DNA of 64,000 bases from Halorussus vallis (GTDB lineage: Archaea > Halobacteriota > Halobacteria > Halobacteriales > Haladaptataceae): assembly GCF_024138165.1 (NCBI RefSeq), contig NZ_CP100001.1:248001-312000 (forward strand), read 5' to 3'. Positions 32,904 to 40,982 of the stretch are shown piece by piece. The position numbers and the translations under genes are program-made. Each line of letters opens with the position of its first letter. The stretch's first letter is position 1. The notes under the pieces are model-generated. The model saw nothing but the letters and a program-made list of their open reading frames with translations. It was not told the origin of the DNA and searched no databases.

Positions 32904-33692
32904 ATGGCGGGGCAACAGCAGTCGCCAACCGAACTCTTCGGACTGGTGAACCAGCGGTACGCGTTTCTCGCCGCGCTCGACGAGGCCGTCTACGCGAAGC
33001 GCGACCTCGTCGACGAACTCGACGTCTCGCGGTCGACGGTCGACCGAGCGCTCCGCGAACTCGAGACGGCCCAGCTAGTGACGACGCAGGCCGGACGGTA
33101 CGAGATCACCCTCTACGGCCGGACGCTCCTGGCGTGCTTCGAGTCCGTCATCGACACGACCGAACACGTCCAGCGAGCGAAACCCCTGTTGGCGCTGTTG
33201 CCCCCGGACGTCGACTTCGAGTTCAGCCTCCTCCTCGACGCCGAGGTCCAGGTCGTCGCCGAACCAGGACTCCACACGCCGGCCACGCGCATCGCGGAGT
33301 TGGTCGAAGGCGCCAGCCGAATCCGGGGCCTGGCGTACGCCCACACGTCGCTCGTCGGAATCGACCTCTTCGAAAAGAAGATTCTGGTCGAGGGGACGGA
33401 GACGGAGTTCGTCCTCCACGAGAGGGTCTACGAGTCGCTGGTCGAGCGTCGTCCCGACCTGGTGGCCGACGCCACGGCGTGCGATTGCTTCTCGGGATAC
33501 GTCGTTCCGGACCTCCCGTACGGCCTGTTGCTGCTCTCGACCGGGGGGAGAGACACCCTGTGTCTCGTCGTGTACGGCCCGAACCGACAGCTGAAAGGAG
33601 CGATCATCAACGACGCGCCGCGGGCGGTCGCGTGGGGCCGGAACGTGTTCGAACGCTACCGGGCCGAAGGGATACCGCTCGACGCTGGATGA
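32904..33692 (+). CDS. Winged-helix transcriptional regulator
   Basis: 262 residues. The N-terminal winged HTH (about 18-75: FLAALDEAVYAKRDLVDELDVSRSTVDRALRELE, then RYEITLYGRTLL) is followed by a ~180-residue effector domain like the archaeal HTH/DUF1724 regulators (EAVLL-type strands, AYAHTSLVGIDLFEKKILVEG, PYGLLLLSTGGRDTLCLVVYGPN). No ligand can be assigned. Placed divergently from the GT2 operon, it may control surface-glycan genes. Confidence 0.85.
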   Translation: MAGQQQSPTELFGLVNQRYAFLAALDEAVYAKRDLVDELDVSRSTVDRALRELETAQLVTTQAGRYEITLYGRTLLACFESVIDTTEHVQRAKPLLALLPPDVDFEFSLLLDAEVQVVAEPGLHTPATRIAELVEGASRIRGLAYAHTSLVGIDLFEKKILVEGTETEFVLHERVYESLVERRPDLVADATACDCFSGYVVPDLPYGLLLLSTGGRDTLCLVVYGPNRQLKGAIINDAPRAVAWGRNVFERYRAEGIPLDAG

Positions 33693-33844
33693 CCGCGACC
33701 GGACTCGGACACTGACCGAACGACACCGCCGAGAGCGTTCGAGGCGTGCACGACGCCGACCGCCGGGTCAAACGGTCGCTTTCGCTCTGGGCCGCGACGC
33801 CGGTCGCTCCTGGACCGACGTCGAACGTCCGATGTGGAGCGCGT

Positions 33845-34999
33845 TCAGTTGCCGGACTCGGCCTCGGCCGCGCTCTGAATGCGTCGATTGATATCCTCGA
33901 TGGTGCGCTCCTCCAGTCCCCGCGTCGCCAACCGACCCTGAACCAGATCGAGCAGGTTCAACTCCCGGAGGAGTCGACGGGCGTCGTCCCGGTCCAGGTC
34001 CAACACCCGTTGGACCTCGTAGAGCGTCTTGGCGTCTCGGGCAGCCGACTTGACCTGCGAGAGCGTCACGTGCTCGGGGAGGTCGACGACGCTATCGGCG
34101 GCCGAATCGTCGACCGAGTCGCCGTCGCACGGTGTCGGCTCGCTCGCCTCGGTGTCCGTCGTCCCCGCCGGCCGAACGGCGTCCTCGTCCTCCCGCGATG
34201 CGTCCTTCGAACCCCTGTTTCCGTCCGCCGCGAACACCATCACGTCCGAGGTCGACGGTCGAGGCGACCCGAAGGCCGACCGTTCGGACTCGGATTCCCG
34301 CTCGTTCGACCCTCCGCCAAGCGCCGGAATCGAATCGGGGTCCATCTTGAGCAGGCTATCGGCCGAGATGCGTCCGGACTGCGACGCGGGTTCGTGGATG
34401 CCGTGCTGTATCATGTACCGACGGACCGTCTGAGAGGTGACGTCGACGTCGAGCGCCTCGGTCATCTCGGCGAACGTCTCGTGGGCCTCGTATACCTCGC
34501 GGAGGCGCTCGGGGTTTCGGTACGCCGGGAGGTCCGACGGCTCACCGCCGCCGGCCGCGGAGTCGTCGTCGGCTTCTCGAGAGTCGTCGGGGTCGGCGTC
34601 TTCCGCTCCGACGGTCGTCCAGGATTCCGCGTTCGGCGCCGCCCGCGAGGAGCGAGACGAATTCGACCGCGCTCCTCCGCCGCGAGTCGCCGCGGCGCGG
34701 TCGGCGGTGGCATCGCGGTCGGCGGTGGCGTCGACGCTGGCACGGAATTCGACGCGAAGCGAGCCGTCGTCGATCAATCGGACGTCGTCCGGGACGAGGG
34801 TCACGCCGTTCGGAACCGTCTCGGGGCGAACGAACGGGAACTCGAATCCGAGCATTACGCTCAACTGTTCACCGTCGAAACACTCGTTACTGTAAGGAAC
34901 GACCGTCGTTAAGTTCACACAGTCGTTACTAGTTCCTAGTAGTTCGACGTCTTCAAGGAAATCCCCCATCTCCCGAAACGCGGTACTTGCGCCCGTCAT
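33845..34999 (-). CDS. Haloarchaeal DNA-binding-like protein with two helix-turn-helix-like segments
   Basis: 384 residues. N-terminal ~95 residues form an unrecognised beta-rich domain (LLGTSNDCVNLTTVVPYSNECF). After a disordered acidic/Arg linker comes an HTH-like segment (about 170-200: LREVYEAHETFAEMTEALDVDVTSQTVRRYM). After a second disordered linker comes another (about 300-350: SQVKSAARDAKTLYEVQRVLDLDRDDARRLLRELN). This looks like a sequence-specific regulator; no family name can be given. The first linker contains a tandem 18-bp DNA repeat (34697-34732). Convergent with the winged-helix gene. Confidence 0.75.
   Translation of the reverse strand: MTGASTAFREMGDFLEDVELLGTSNDCVNLTTVVPYSNECFDGEQLSVMLGFEFPFVRPETVPNGVTLVPDDVRLIDDGSLRVEFRASVDATADRDATADRAAATRGGGARSNSSRSSRAAPNAESWTTVGAEDADPDDSREADDDSAAGGGEPSDLPAYRNPERLREVYEAHETFAEMTEALDVDVTSQTVRRYMIQHGIHEPASQSGRISADSLLKMDPDSIPALGGGSNERESESERSAFGSPRPSTSDVMVFAADGNRGSKDASREDEDAVRPAGTTDTEASEPTPCDGDSVDDSAADSVVDLPEHVTLSQVKSAARDAKTLYEVQRVLDLDRDDARRLLRELNLLDLVQGRLATRGLEERTIEDINRRIQSAAEAESGN
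34697..34732. repeat. Two tandem 18-bp repeats in a linker-coding region
   Basis: Copies 34697-34714 and 34715-34732 (gcggtcggcggtggc + atc/gtc) differ by one base. They encode the repeated hexapeptide DATADR in the first disordered linker. Confidence 0.9.
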
Positions 35000-35421
35000 T
35001 GCCTAATTCACTTCACACTGGTGGAACGTCATCCTCCAAAAACCCGTCCGACCGTTATCGTGTTCAAGAGCTAGTATTCCGCTACCCCCGCGATTCGAGG
35101 GAAACGAGAGTTTTGCAAGCGGAGATTAGCGCCTTGAACGCCGCCGTAGCGGCCGAGTAACGCGTTCTTTCCGGAGAGTATTCGGAATTTCACCGCGGAA
35201 TTCGGCGGTTCCGTCTGTTCACGTGCCAACCCTCGCGTCGGGTGGCGACCTCGGACGCGCCGTGGCGCTCGCCTGTCGGTCGGCCGAGAGTACGTGTCGC
35301 GTCATCTTCCGAGAATACGTTTGTCGCGTTATGGGCGCTCGTACCCGGCCTGTGACCTGTTCTTCTCCGCCCAATATGCCTAACTTTGGCCGGGACGACT
35401 TCCTCACAAGGGACTGGTACG
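35000..35421. other. 422-bp divergent promoter region
   Basis: It separates the minus-strand DNA-binding-like gene from the plus-strand GT4 gene. ORFs here are short and low in coding character; no gene family was recognised. AT-rich patches near 35035-35060 and 35370-35390 may hold promoters for the two genes. Confidence 0.6.
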
Positions 35422-36645
35422 ATGGGGGAAATTGCAGTCATCCACATGGATCTGATGTCCAAAGGTGGAGGCGAAGCCGTCGCGATGAACGTCCTCGAAG
35501 CCCTGCAGGAGGACCACGACGTGACGGTGCTGACCTTGACCGACCCGGACCTGGAGGAACTCAACGACTACTTCGACACCGACGTCGACGAGGCGGCCCT
35601 GACCGTCGAACGGGCGGGCCGCCTCGCGCCGTGGCTCAACGAGCGGTTCGGGCTGAAGTACTACATCCTCCAGAACGCGCTGCTGGGCCGGTACGCCAGC
35701 AGGCGGGCCGACGACTTCGACCTGCTCGTCAGCACCATCAACGAACTCGGCCTGGAGGCCGACTCGGTCCAGTACATCCACTTCCCGTTCGACTGGACGG
35801 TGAGCGCCGAGAACCGCGAGCACATCTTCCACCCGACCGTCGAGGAGGACTCGCTCTACGAGCGGTTCGCCACCCGGGTCGCGGGCGTCGACCGGGCCGA
35901 CATCCAGTCGAACGCACTACTGGCGAACTCGGGGTGGACCGCCGACGTGGTCGAGGACGCCTACGACACCCGCCCGGAGGTGCTCCACCCGCCGATAGAC
36001 ACCCGCGAGTTCGAGAACCGGCCGTGGGACGAGCGCGAGGACGGCTTCGTCACGGTCGGGCGCATCGAGCGGAGCAAGCGCATCGTCGAACTCATCGAGG
36101 TGATCGAGGGAGCCCGCGAGCGCGGCCACGACACCCACCTCCACGTCATCGGCCCGACGGTCGACGAGGAGTACCGCACCGAGGTCGAGGCGAAGGCGGC
36201 GGGCCGCGACTACGTCCACCTCGAGGGCGAGATTCCCCGCGACGAACTGGTCGAGCGCATCTGCAACCACAAGTACGGCATCCACGGCAAGCAGTACGAG
36301 CACTTCGGGATGGCGGTCGCCGAACTCGCGGCGGGCGGCGCGATTCCGTTCGTCCCCGAAACCGGCGGCCAGCACGCCATCGTCGACGACCGGCCGGAAC
36401 TCACCTACTCAGACCCCGACGACGCCGTCGAGAAGATTTCGGAGGTCGTCTCGGACCGCGGCCTCCAGCGGGAACTCCGGCGACCGTTCGGCCCGCAGGC
36501 GATGAAGCGCCGGTTCGGCCGCGACCGCTTCCGGCGCGAGATTCGCCGCGTGGTCGCGGAGGCGCTCGACCGGCCGGCCGCGGGGGTCCCGGAGGCCGAA
36601 CTTGCCGCGGAGACGGCGAAGGAACAACCGGCGAGCGGGGACTGA
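35422..36645 (+). CDS. Glycosyltransferase family 4
   Basis: 407 residues from ATG 35422 (MGEIAVIHMDLMSKGGGEAVAMNVLEAL); the start excludes a 12-residue unconserved extension. GT-B fold with the acceptor domain (LLVSTINELGLEADSVQYIHFPF), the linker NSGWTADVVEDAY, RPEVLHPPID, FVTVGRIERSKRIVELIEVIEGA and the donor site KQYEHFGMAVAELAAGGAIPFVPETGG. It adds a sugar during glycan assembly; donor unknown. The C-terminal ~25 residues are an Ala/Glu-rich tail. Confidence 0.92.
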   Translation: MGEIAVIHMDLMSKGGGEAVAMNVLEALQEDHDVTVLTLTDPDLEELNDYFDTDVDEAALTVERAGRLAPWLNERFGLKYYILQNALLGRYASRRADDFDLLVSTINELGLEADSVQYIHFPFDWTVSAENREHIFHPTVEEDSLYERFATRVAGVDRADIQSNALLANSGWTADVVEDAYDTRPEVLHPPIDTREFENRPWDEREDGFVTVGRIERSKRIVELIEVIEGARERGHDTHLHVIGPTVDEEYRTEVEAKAAGRDYVHLEGEIPRDELVERICNHKYGIHGKQYEHFGMAVAELAAGGAIPFVPETGGQHAIVDDRPELTYSDPDDAVEKISEVVSDRGLQRELRRPFGPQAMKRRFGRDRFRREIRRVVAEALDRPAAGVPEAELAAETAKEQPASGD

Positions 36646-36774
36646 TCTCGAACGTGTGAGGCGCAGGAGGAACTCGCGCCAGAGCGCGCCGTGACCCGAG
36701 GCTCGTTTCGCGCATCTCCACGGCCGGCGTGGCGCGCGGGGTCGCGGTTTGCGTGAGCAAAGCGAACGCAAGCT

Positions 36775-36795
36775 CGTCGGAGCGAAGCTCCGACG
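36775..36795. repeat. Intergenic hairpin: 9-bp arms, GAA loop
   Basis: cgtcggagc-gaa-gctccgacg. Perfect arms at 36775-36783 and 36787-36795, downstream of the GT4 gene. Confidence 0.85.
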
Positions 36796-36913
36796 GTGCC
36801 TCGTGTCGCGACCATCTCACGCGAGGGATGACTGAGCGTCCGGAGGACGCGAAGGAGTCGGCTGGGGAGGCGCGTGGCTGTTGCGAGGCGGTTACTCAGT
36901 TGTACCGTGTAAG

Positions 36914-36977
36914 TGGCGGTCGCTGTCGCGGTTGCGCTGGCTGTCGCGGTCGTGCTGGCTGTCACGGTTGCGGTTGG
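36914..36977. repeat. Degenerate ~18-bp tandem repeat tract
   Basis: About 3.5 imperfect copies of gctggctgtcgcggttgc lie in the intergenic region between two convergent glycosyltransferase genes. Confidence 0.8.
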
Positions 36978-37060
36978 GTGCGGGACTCATTCGAATCGTG
37001 CGAGGTGGCGGTACCGTCGTTGTCGTCGCGGAGTGCTACGCGTTGGAGTCGTTATCGTCG

Positions 37061-38347
37061 TTACCCGACCAGTTCTAGATACCGCGTCTCGGTTTCCTCG
37101 ACGGTCTGCTCCCAGGTGAAGTGCTCGCGGGCGTGGTCGCGGCACGCTCGGCCCGCCGCCTCGCGCTCGCTCGCCGACAGTCCCGCCCACGCCGCCATCC
37201 GGTCGGCGAGCGCCTCGGCGTCGACCGACGGGACCAGCGGGTCCTCGGGCACGCGGTCGTCCGCCGCCAATCCGTCGAGCAGTTCCGTGGTGCCACCGAC
37301 CGGCGTGGCCACTACCGGCGTCCCCGAGGCCAGCGCCTCCAGCGTCGCCAGCCCGAACCCCTCCAGTTTCCGCGTCGGCAGTACGAAGCAGTCGGCGGTG
37401 GCGTAGGCGCTCGGCAGGTCGGCGTCGGGGACGTAGCCGAGGAACGTCACGCGCTCTTCGACGCCCAGTTCGGCCGCGGTCCGTTCCAGCGGTTTGCGGA
37501 GCGGGCCGTCGCCCGCGACGAAGAGGTTGGCGTCCGGGCGCTCGGGCGCGAGTCGGGCGAACGCCTGCAGGAGCATCCCGTGACCCATCCGCGGAGAGAG
37601 TCGCCGGACCGTCAGGAAGTCGGTCCCGCCGGCTTCCCCGTGGTCGCGGCCCGACCCGTCGCTCGCCACCGTTGTCGTCTCGGCGGGCGACTCAGTGGAC
37701 GGAGAGGCCGAGTCGCCCGCCATCGGTCCGTAGACCCCGGCGTCGGGCCGGTACCGGTCCAGGTCGACGCCGCCGGGGACGACCGCCGGGTCGGCGACCG
37801 GGCCGTACGTCTCGCGGAGTTTCCCGCGCATGAACTCGCTCAGCGCCTGGACCGCGTCGCAGTCGGCCAGCAGTCGGCGCTCGACCCGCCGCCGGAGTTC
37901 GACGTTGAGGCGGCGGCGAGGCCCCGACAGGTCGTCCGAACCCGCCGTCCGGATGCGATACTCGGTGGGCCAGGGGCTATGGAAGGTGGCGCTCCGCGGG
38001 AGCGAATCGTCGGCCAGCGCGTCGAGCAGCGGGCCGGTCACGGGTCCCTGAAAGCTCAGTAAATCGGGGTCGGGGAGCGCCGCGAGGTGGTCCCAGACCG
38101 TCCGAACCGCGTCGGGCAACTGGGCCGCGATTCGCGGCGCCGACTCCTCGGCGACCGAGAGGTCGTAGCGGGCCACGCGGACGCCCGCGACGGTTTCGCG
38201 GGCCGGAACGTCCCCGCGGCGGCGGGTCAGCACCGACACCTCGTGGCCACGGTCGACGAGTCGCTTGGCGGTTTCGTGGACGTACCGCCCCGACCCGCCC
38301 GACCCGGGGTCCGGGTAGAAGTCGTGCGCGGCGACCAGCACGTGCAT
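37061..38347 (-). CDS. Glycosyltransferase family 4
   Basis: 428 residues. N-terminus MHVLVAAHDFYPDPGSGGSGRYVHETAKRL, then AVQALSEFMRGKL, VPGGVDLDRYRPDAG, FLTVRRLSPRMGHGMLLQAFARL, the donor-binding region FVLPTRKLEGFGLATLEALASGTPVVATPVGGTTELLDGL, and CRDHAREHFTWEQ near the C-terminus. The E-x7-E motif is E-G-F-G-L-A-T-L-E. A disordered Ser/Thr/Glu insertion (around ASPSTESPAETTTVASDG) sits just before the donor domain and is encoded by DNA with a 12-bp inverted repeat (37682-37721). Role: sugar transfer in the surface-glycan locus. Confidence 0.92.
   Translation of the reverse strand: MHVLVAAHDFYPDPGSGGSGRYVHETAKRLVDRGHEVSVLTRRRGDVPARETVAGVRVARYDLSVAEESAPRIAAQLPDAVRTVWDHLAALPDPDLLSFQGPVTGPLLDALADDSLPRSATFHSPWPTEYRIRTAGSDDLSGPRRRLNVELRRRVERRLLADCDAVQALSEFMRGKLRETYGPVADPAVVPGGVDLDRYRPDAGVYGPMAGDSASPSTESPAETTTVASDGSGRDHGEAGGTDFLTVRRLSPRMGHGMLLQAFARLAPERPDANLFVAGDGPLRKPLERTAAELGVEERVTFLGYVPDADLPSAYATADCFVLPTRKLEGFGLATLEALASGTPVVATPVGGTTELLDGLAADDRVPEDPLVPSVDAEALADRMAAWAGLSASEREAAGRACRDHAREHFTWEQTVEETETRYLELVG
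37682..37721. repeat. Inverted repeat in a GT4 linker: 12-bp arms, 16-nt loop
   Basis: Arms 37682-37693 (ggcgggcgactc) and 37710-37721 (gagtcgcccgcc), exact complements, inside the DNA coding for the Ser/Thr-rich insertion. Confidence 0.88.
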
Positions 38348-38400
38348 CGGGTACGAGAGACGGCGGAGACGGACTACTATTCTTCGGCCGACGGTGAAAG

Positions 38401-38410
38401 AACTTTAACA
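38401..38410 (+). promoter_or_regulatory. TATA box of the first duplicated membrane-protein gene
   Basis: aactttaaca, centred about 27 nt before ATG 38432, so the transcript is probably leaderless or nearly so. The surrounding 47 bp (38388-38434) recur at 38959-39005. Confidence 0.75.
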
Positions 38411-38431
38411 ACTCCGCGGACAGTCGGAGGT

Positions 38432-38890
38432 ATGTCCCTCCCTCCGAAGCGCTGGGCGCGAGAACCGGTTCCCGTCGCCGCGATACTGCTGTTCTGGAAC
38501 CTGCTCGCGGTCGTCGCACAGATGCAGAACGTCGGCGGGCCGGTTCGCGACGCCGGAATCGTCATGGCCGCGCTGTACGTCGTCGTCCGCGGCGTCTCGC
38601 TCTCCGCGGAGGTGCAACCGACCGTCGCGGCCGACGTCGAGGCGGTGCTCCACGAGAACGCCCGCCTCGCCGTCCTCGCCGGTGCGTGGTTCCTGGGCGC
38701 GATAATCGTCTACGCCGGCGACGGGAATCTGTACGCGTACGGCCCGTCGTCCGGGGCCGTCGCCCTCGGGAGTGCGCTCGCCGGTGCGGGTCTGGGCGTC
38801 GTCGGCCTCTACGCCGTCGCCGTCGGCTACGCCACCCTCGGCGAGTCGGCTTCGCCGAGCATTGCATCCGACGCTTCGAGCGACGACTGA
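38432..38890 (+). CDS. Four-helix membrane protein, paralogue 1 of a tandem pair
   Basis: 152 residues, start ATG 38432 (MSLPPKRWAREPVPVAAILLFWNLLAV). Four predicted helices: about 14-30, 38-55, 80-100 and 109-135. A conserved RxVSLSAEVQPTVAADVEAVL loop and the terminal GLGVVGLYAVAVGY motif are shared with the next gene. The C-terminus is Ser/Asp-rich. No family recognised. Promoter, start region and protein are duplicated downstream. Confidence 0.75.
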   Translation: MSLPPKRWAREPVPVAAILLFWNLLAVVAQMQNVGGPVRDAGIVMAALYVVVRGVSLSAEVQPTVAADVEAVLHENARLAVLAGAWFLGAIIVYAGDGNLYAYGPSSGAVALGSALAGAGLGVVGLYAVAVGYATLGESASPSIASDASSDD

Positions 38891-38970
38891 TCGGTAGACC
38901 GCTTCTGCGGGTGCACGCACTCGTCGCTCCGAGGCGAGCACAAACCGTCGGGCTCGGACCGACGGTGAAA

Positions 38971-38980
38971 GAGTTTTAAC
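38971..38980 (+). promoter_or_regulatory. TATA box of the second duplicated membrane-protein gene
   Basis: gagttttaac, in a 47-bp block (38959-39005) that matches 38388-38434 at 41 of 47 positions, placed identically relative to the ATG. Confidence 0.75.
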
Positions 38981-39002
38981 AACTCCGCGAACAGTCGAAG
39001 CC

Positions 39003-39476
39003 ATGACCCTCCCCGCCAAACGCTGGGCGCAGGAAGCGATTCCGGTCGCCGCGATACTGCTGTTCTGGAACGTCCTGTCGTGGCTGTTCACGCTCGACCC
39101 CGCAATCGGCGGTACCGTCCGCAGCGCCGGTACCGTGATGGCGCTGCTCTACGTCGTCGTCCGCGGCGTCGTACTGGCACCGTCGGTGTCGGTGCCGATT
39201 ACGGGCGACGTCGAACCTGTCCTCCGCGAGAACGCCCGCGTGGCGCTCCCGGCGGGCGCGTGGTTCCTCGCGGCGGCCGCCGTCCACCTCCTCGACGGAA
39301 TCTGGGAGACTGCCGGACTCCCCGGCCTCCACGTCTCGCCCGCAGGATGGATGATGAGCGTGCTCGCAGGCACGGGCCTGGGCGTCGTCGGCCTCTACGC
39401 GGTCGCGGTCGGGTACTCCACCCTCAGCGCGGCCGAAGCGTCGGGCGTCGCGCCCGACGCTTCGGGCGACGATTAA
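39003..39476 (+). CDS. Four-helix membrane protein, paralogue 2 of a tandem pair
   Basis: 157 residues (MTLPAKRWAQEAIPVAAILLFWNVLSW). Same four-helix layout as the preceding gene with shared KRWA, IPVAAILLFWN, LYVVVRGV, VLRENARVAL, GAWFLAAA and GLGVVGLYAVAVGY segments; loops have diverged. The stop overlaps the 3' end of the convergent 182-aa gene by 4 bp. Function unknown; the pair probably forms a hetero-oligomer or represents recent functional split. Confidence 0.75.
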   Translation: MTLPAKRWAQEAIPVAAILLFWNVLSWLFTLDPAIGGTVRSAGTVMALLYVVVRGVVLAPSVSVPITGDVEPVLRENARVALPAGAWFLAAAAVHLLDGIWETAGLPGLHVSPAGWMMSVLAGTGLGVVGLYAVAVGYSTLSAAEASGVAPDASGDD

Positions 39477-40021
39477 GCGCCGGACCGCTCTTCCTTCTCG
39501 GTCTCCGAACGCACGTAGTCGTCTATCCACGGCGGCCTGGTCCGGCCGCCCGACCACTCGAAGAGGTGGCGCTTCTCGTTGGCGTAGTAGAGCCGATAGG
39601 CGTCGACGTAGTCGTCGGCGTGCCAGCCGTCGGTCACCTGCGGCGGGTCGCCCGGGTCGCCCGGCCAGTCGAGGCCCGCGATTTCGTCGTCGTCCAGCGT
39701 CCGGACGGTCGCCCAGCTCCCGTGGACCTTCTCGGGCGGGTGGTCCCAGCGGTGTTTCCACTCCTCGTGGGCCAGTTTTGTGTACTCGTAGAGGTACGCC
39801 CAGTTGTCCGGATGGGCGGCCGCCCAGCGCGTGAGCGGGTGGTTCGGGTGGGTGAAGTAGAGGTCGTCGCGGACCTCCGGTTCGCCTTCGGCGTAGCCGT
39901 TCAACTGGACCGCGGTCGTGAGCACCATCGCGTTCTCGAAGACCGACGAGGTGACGTGGCGGTCGACCAGCCACCGGACCGCCTGCCCGAGGTCGCGGTC
40001 CAGCCAGAAGGCGTTAACCAT
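39473..40021 (-). CDS. Conserved hypothetical protein, 182 aa (phage-like family)
   Basis: 182 residues, acidic, rich in Trp/Tyr/His. A segment with HPLTRWAAAHPDNWAYLYEY, HEEWKHRWDHPPEKVHGSW and YRLYYANEKRHLFEWSGGRT, P-x-W resembles uncharacterised proteins that also occur in cyanophages, in which a YRRYY-x-EK-x3-W-x4-P-x-W motif closes the protein; this is recalled pattern similarity, not a search result. No catalytic residues can be assigned. Confidence 0.7.
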   Translation of the reverse strand: MVNAFWLDRDLGQAVRWLVDRHVTSSVFENAMVLTTAVQLNGYAEGEPEVRDDLYFTHPNHPLTRWAAAHPDNWAYLYEYTKLAHEEWKHRWDHPPEKVHGSWATVRTLDDDEIAGLDWPGDPGDPPQVTDGWHADDYVDAYRLYYANEKRHLFEWSGGRTRPPWIDDYVRSETEKEERSGA

Positions 40022-40114
40022 GTACGTCGTAGGCGTCGAGGGGGCTTAGTGGCGGCGACCGGACCGACGGCAATCAGCGTTTTACCGCTGGCTGTCGTCT
40101 ATCCTTCGGCAACC

Positions 40115-40927
40115 ATGGCGGAATACGACTTCGAGGGGAAAGTAGCGATGGTGACGGGAGCGGCGCGCGGACAGGGTCGGTCGCACGCCCTGCGGTACGC
40201 CGAGAACGGGGCGGACGTGGTGTGTGCCGACATCTGCGAGACGACCGACGAGTCGACGTACGAACTCGGCGACGAGACCGAACTCGACGAGACGGTCCGG
40301 ATGGTCGAGGAGCGGGGCCAGCGCGCGCTGGGCGTCCAGATGGACGTCTCGGACGAGGCGGAGGTGCAGGCGGGCGTCGAGCACGCCGTCTCGGAGTTGG
40401 GCCGCATCGACATCCTCGCCAACAACGCGGGAGTCGCGCCGGTTTCGGGGCTGATGGAGTTGGACGAGGAGACGTGGGACCACGCCCTCGACGTGAACCT
40501 CAAGGGGATGTGGCTCTGCTCGAAGTACGTCGGCCAGCACATGATAGAGCGCGGCGAGGGCGGGCGCATCGTCAACACCTCCTCGACCGCCGGGATGGTC
40601 GCCTCGCCGGGACTCGGCCATTACAGCGCCGCGAAGCACGGCGTCATCGGACTGACGAAGAACCTCGCGATGGAACTCGCCCAGCACGACGTGACGGTCA
40701 ACGCGGTCTGTCCGACCGCGGTCGACACCGCGATGGTGGGCGGCATCGTCGAGTCCATCGGCGAGGAGATGGCCGAAATCGCGGAGCAGTCCGGCCCGGA
40801 CAACGTGCTGGGTGAGATCGTCGAACCGGAGGACGTGAGCGCGGCGTTCATGTGGCTGTCGAGCGACGACGCCCGCTACGTCACCGGCATCGCGCTCCCC
40901 GTGGCCGCGGGGGCGACCGCGATTTGA
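40115..40927 (+). CDS. Short-chain dehydrogenase/reductase (mycofactocin-coupled type motif)
   Basis: 270 residues from ATG 40115. Cofactor motif [22 protein letters not shown] (TGxxxGxG type with the RSHA extension characteristic of mycofactocin-associated SDRs), NNAG, catalytic Ser in NTSSTAGM and Tyr-x3-Lys in HYSAAKHG. This SDR subgroup carries non-exchangeable NAD(H) in bacteria that make the mycofactocin electron carrier; none of the mycofactocin genes is in this window. Substrate unknown (probably an alcohol or carbonyl). An in-frame upstream extension of ~340 codons is a spurious antisense reading of the neighbour. Confidence 0.9.
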   Translation: MAEYDFEGKVAMVTGAARGQGRSHALRYAENGADVVCADICETTDESTYELGDETELDETVRMVEERGQRALGVQMDVSDEAEVQAGVEHAVSELGRIDILANNAGVAPVSGLMELDEETWDHALDVNLKGMWLCSKYVGQHMIERGEGGRIVNTSSTAGMVASPGLGHYSAAKHGVIGLTKNLAMELAQHDVTVNAVCPTAVDTAMVGGIVESIGEEMAEIAEQSGPDNVLGEIVEPEDVSAAFMWLSSDDARYVTGIALPVAAGATAI

Positions 40928-40982
40928 AAGACGCGAAACAGACCGATTCGACCGATTCGAAACCGTTCGGAGGCTTTCGCTC

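Larger units (their letters stand above)
36646..37060. other. 415-bp intergenic region with a hairpin and tandem repeats
   Basis: It lies between two convergent GT4 genes. It holds a 9-bp hairpin (36775-36795), a run of ~18-bp tandem repeats (36914-36977) and no recognisable gene. Translations of the repeat tract (alternating Ala/Val or Thr/Ala) are low complexity. Confidence 0.7.

Noticed and set aside
38087-38890. 267-aa ORF ending in the first membrane paralogue
   Set aside because: The upstream part is an antisense reading of the GT4 gene; the real start is the ATG at 38432 after a TATA box.
39080-40927. 615-aa ORF ending in the SDR
   Set aside because: The upstream part is an unconserved in-frame extension; the SDR starts at ATG 40115.
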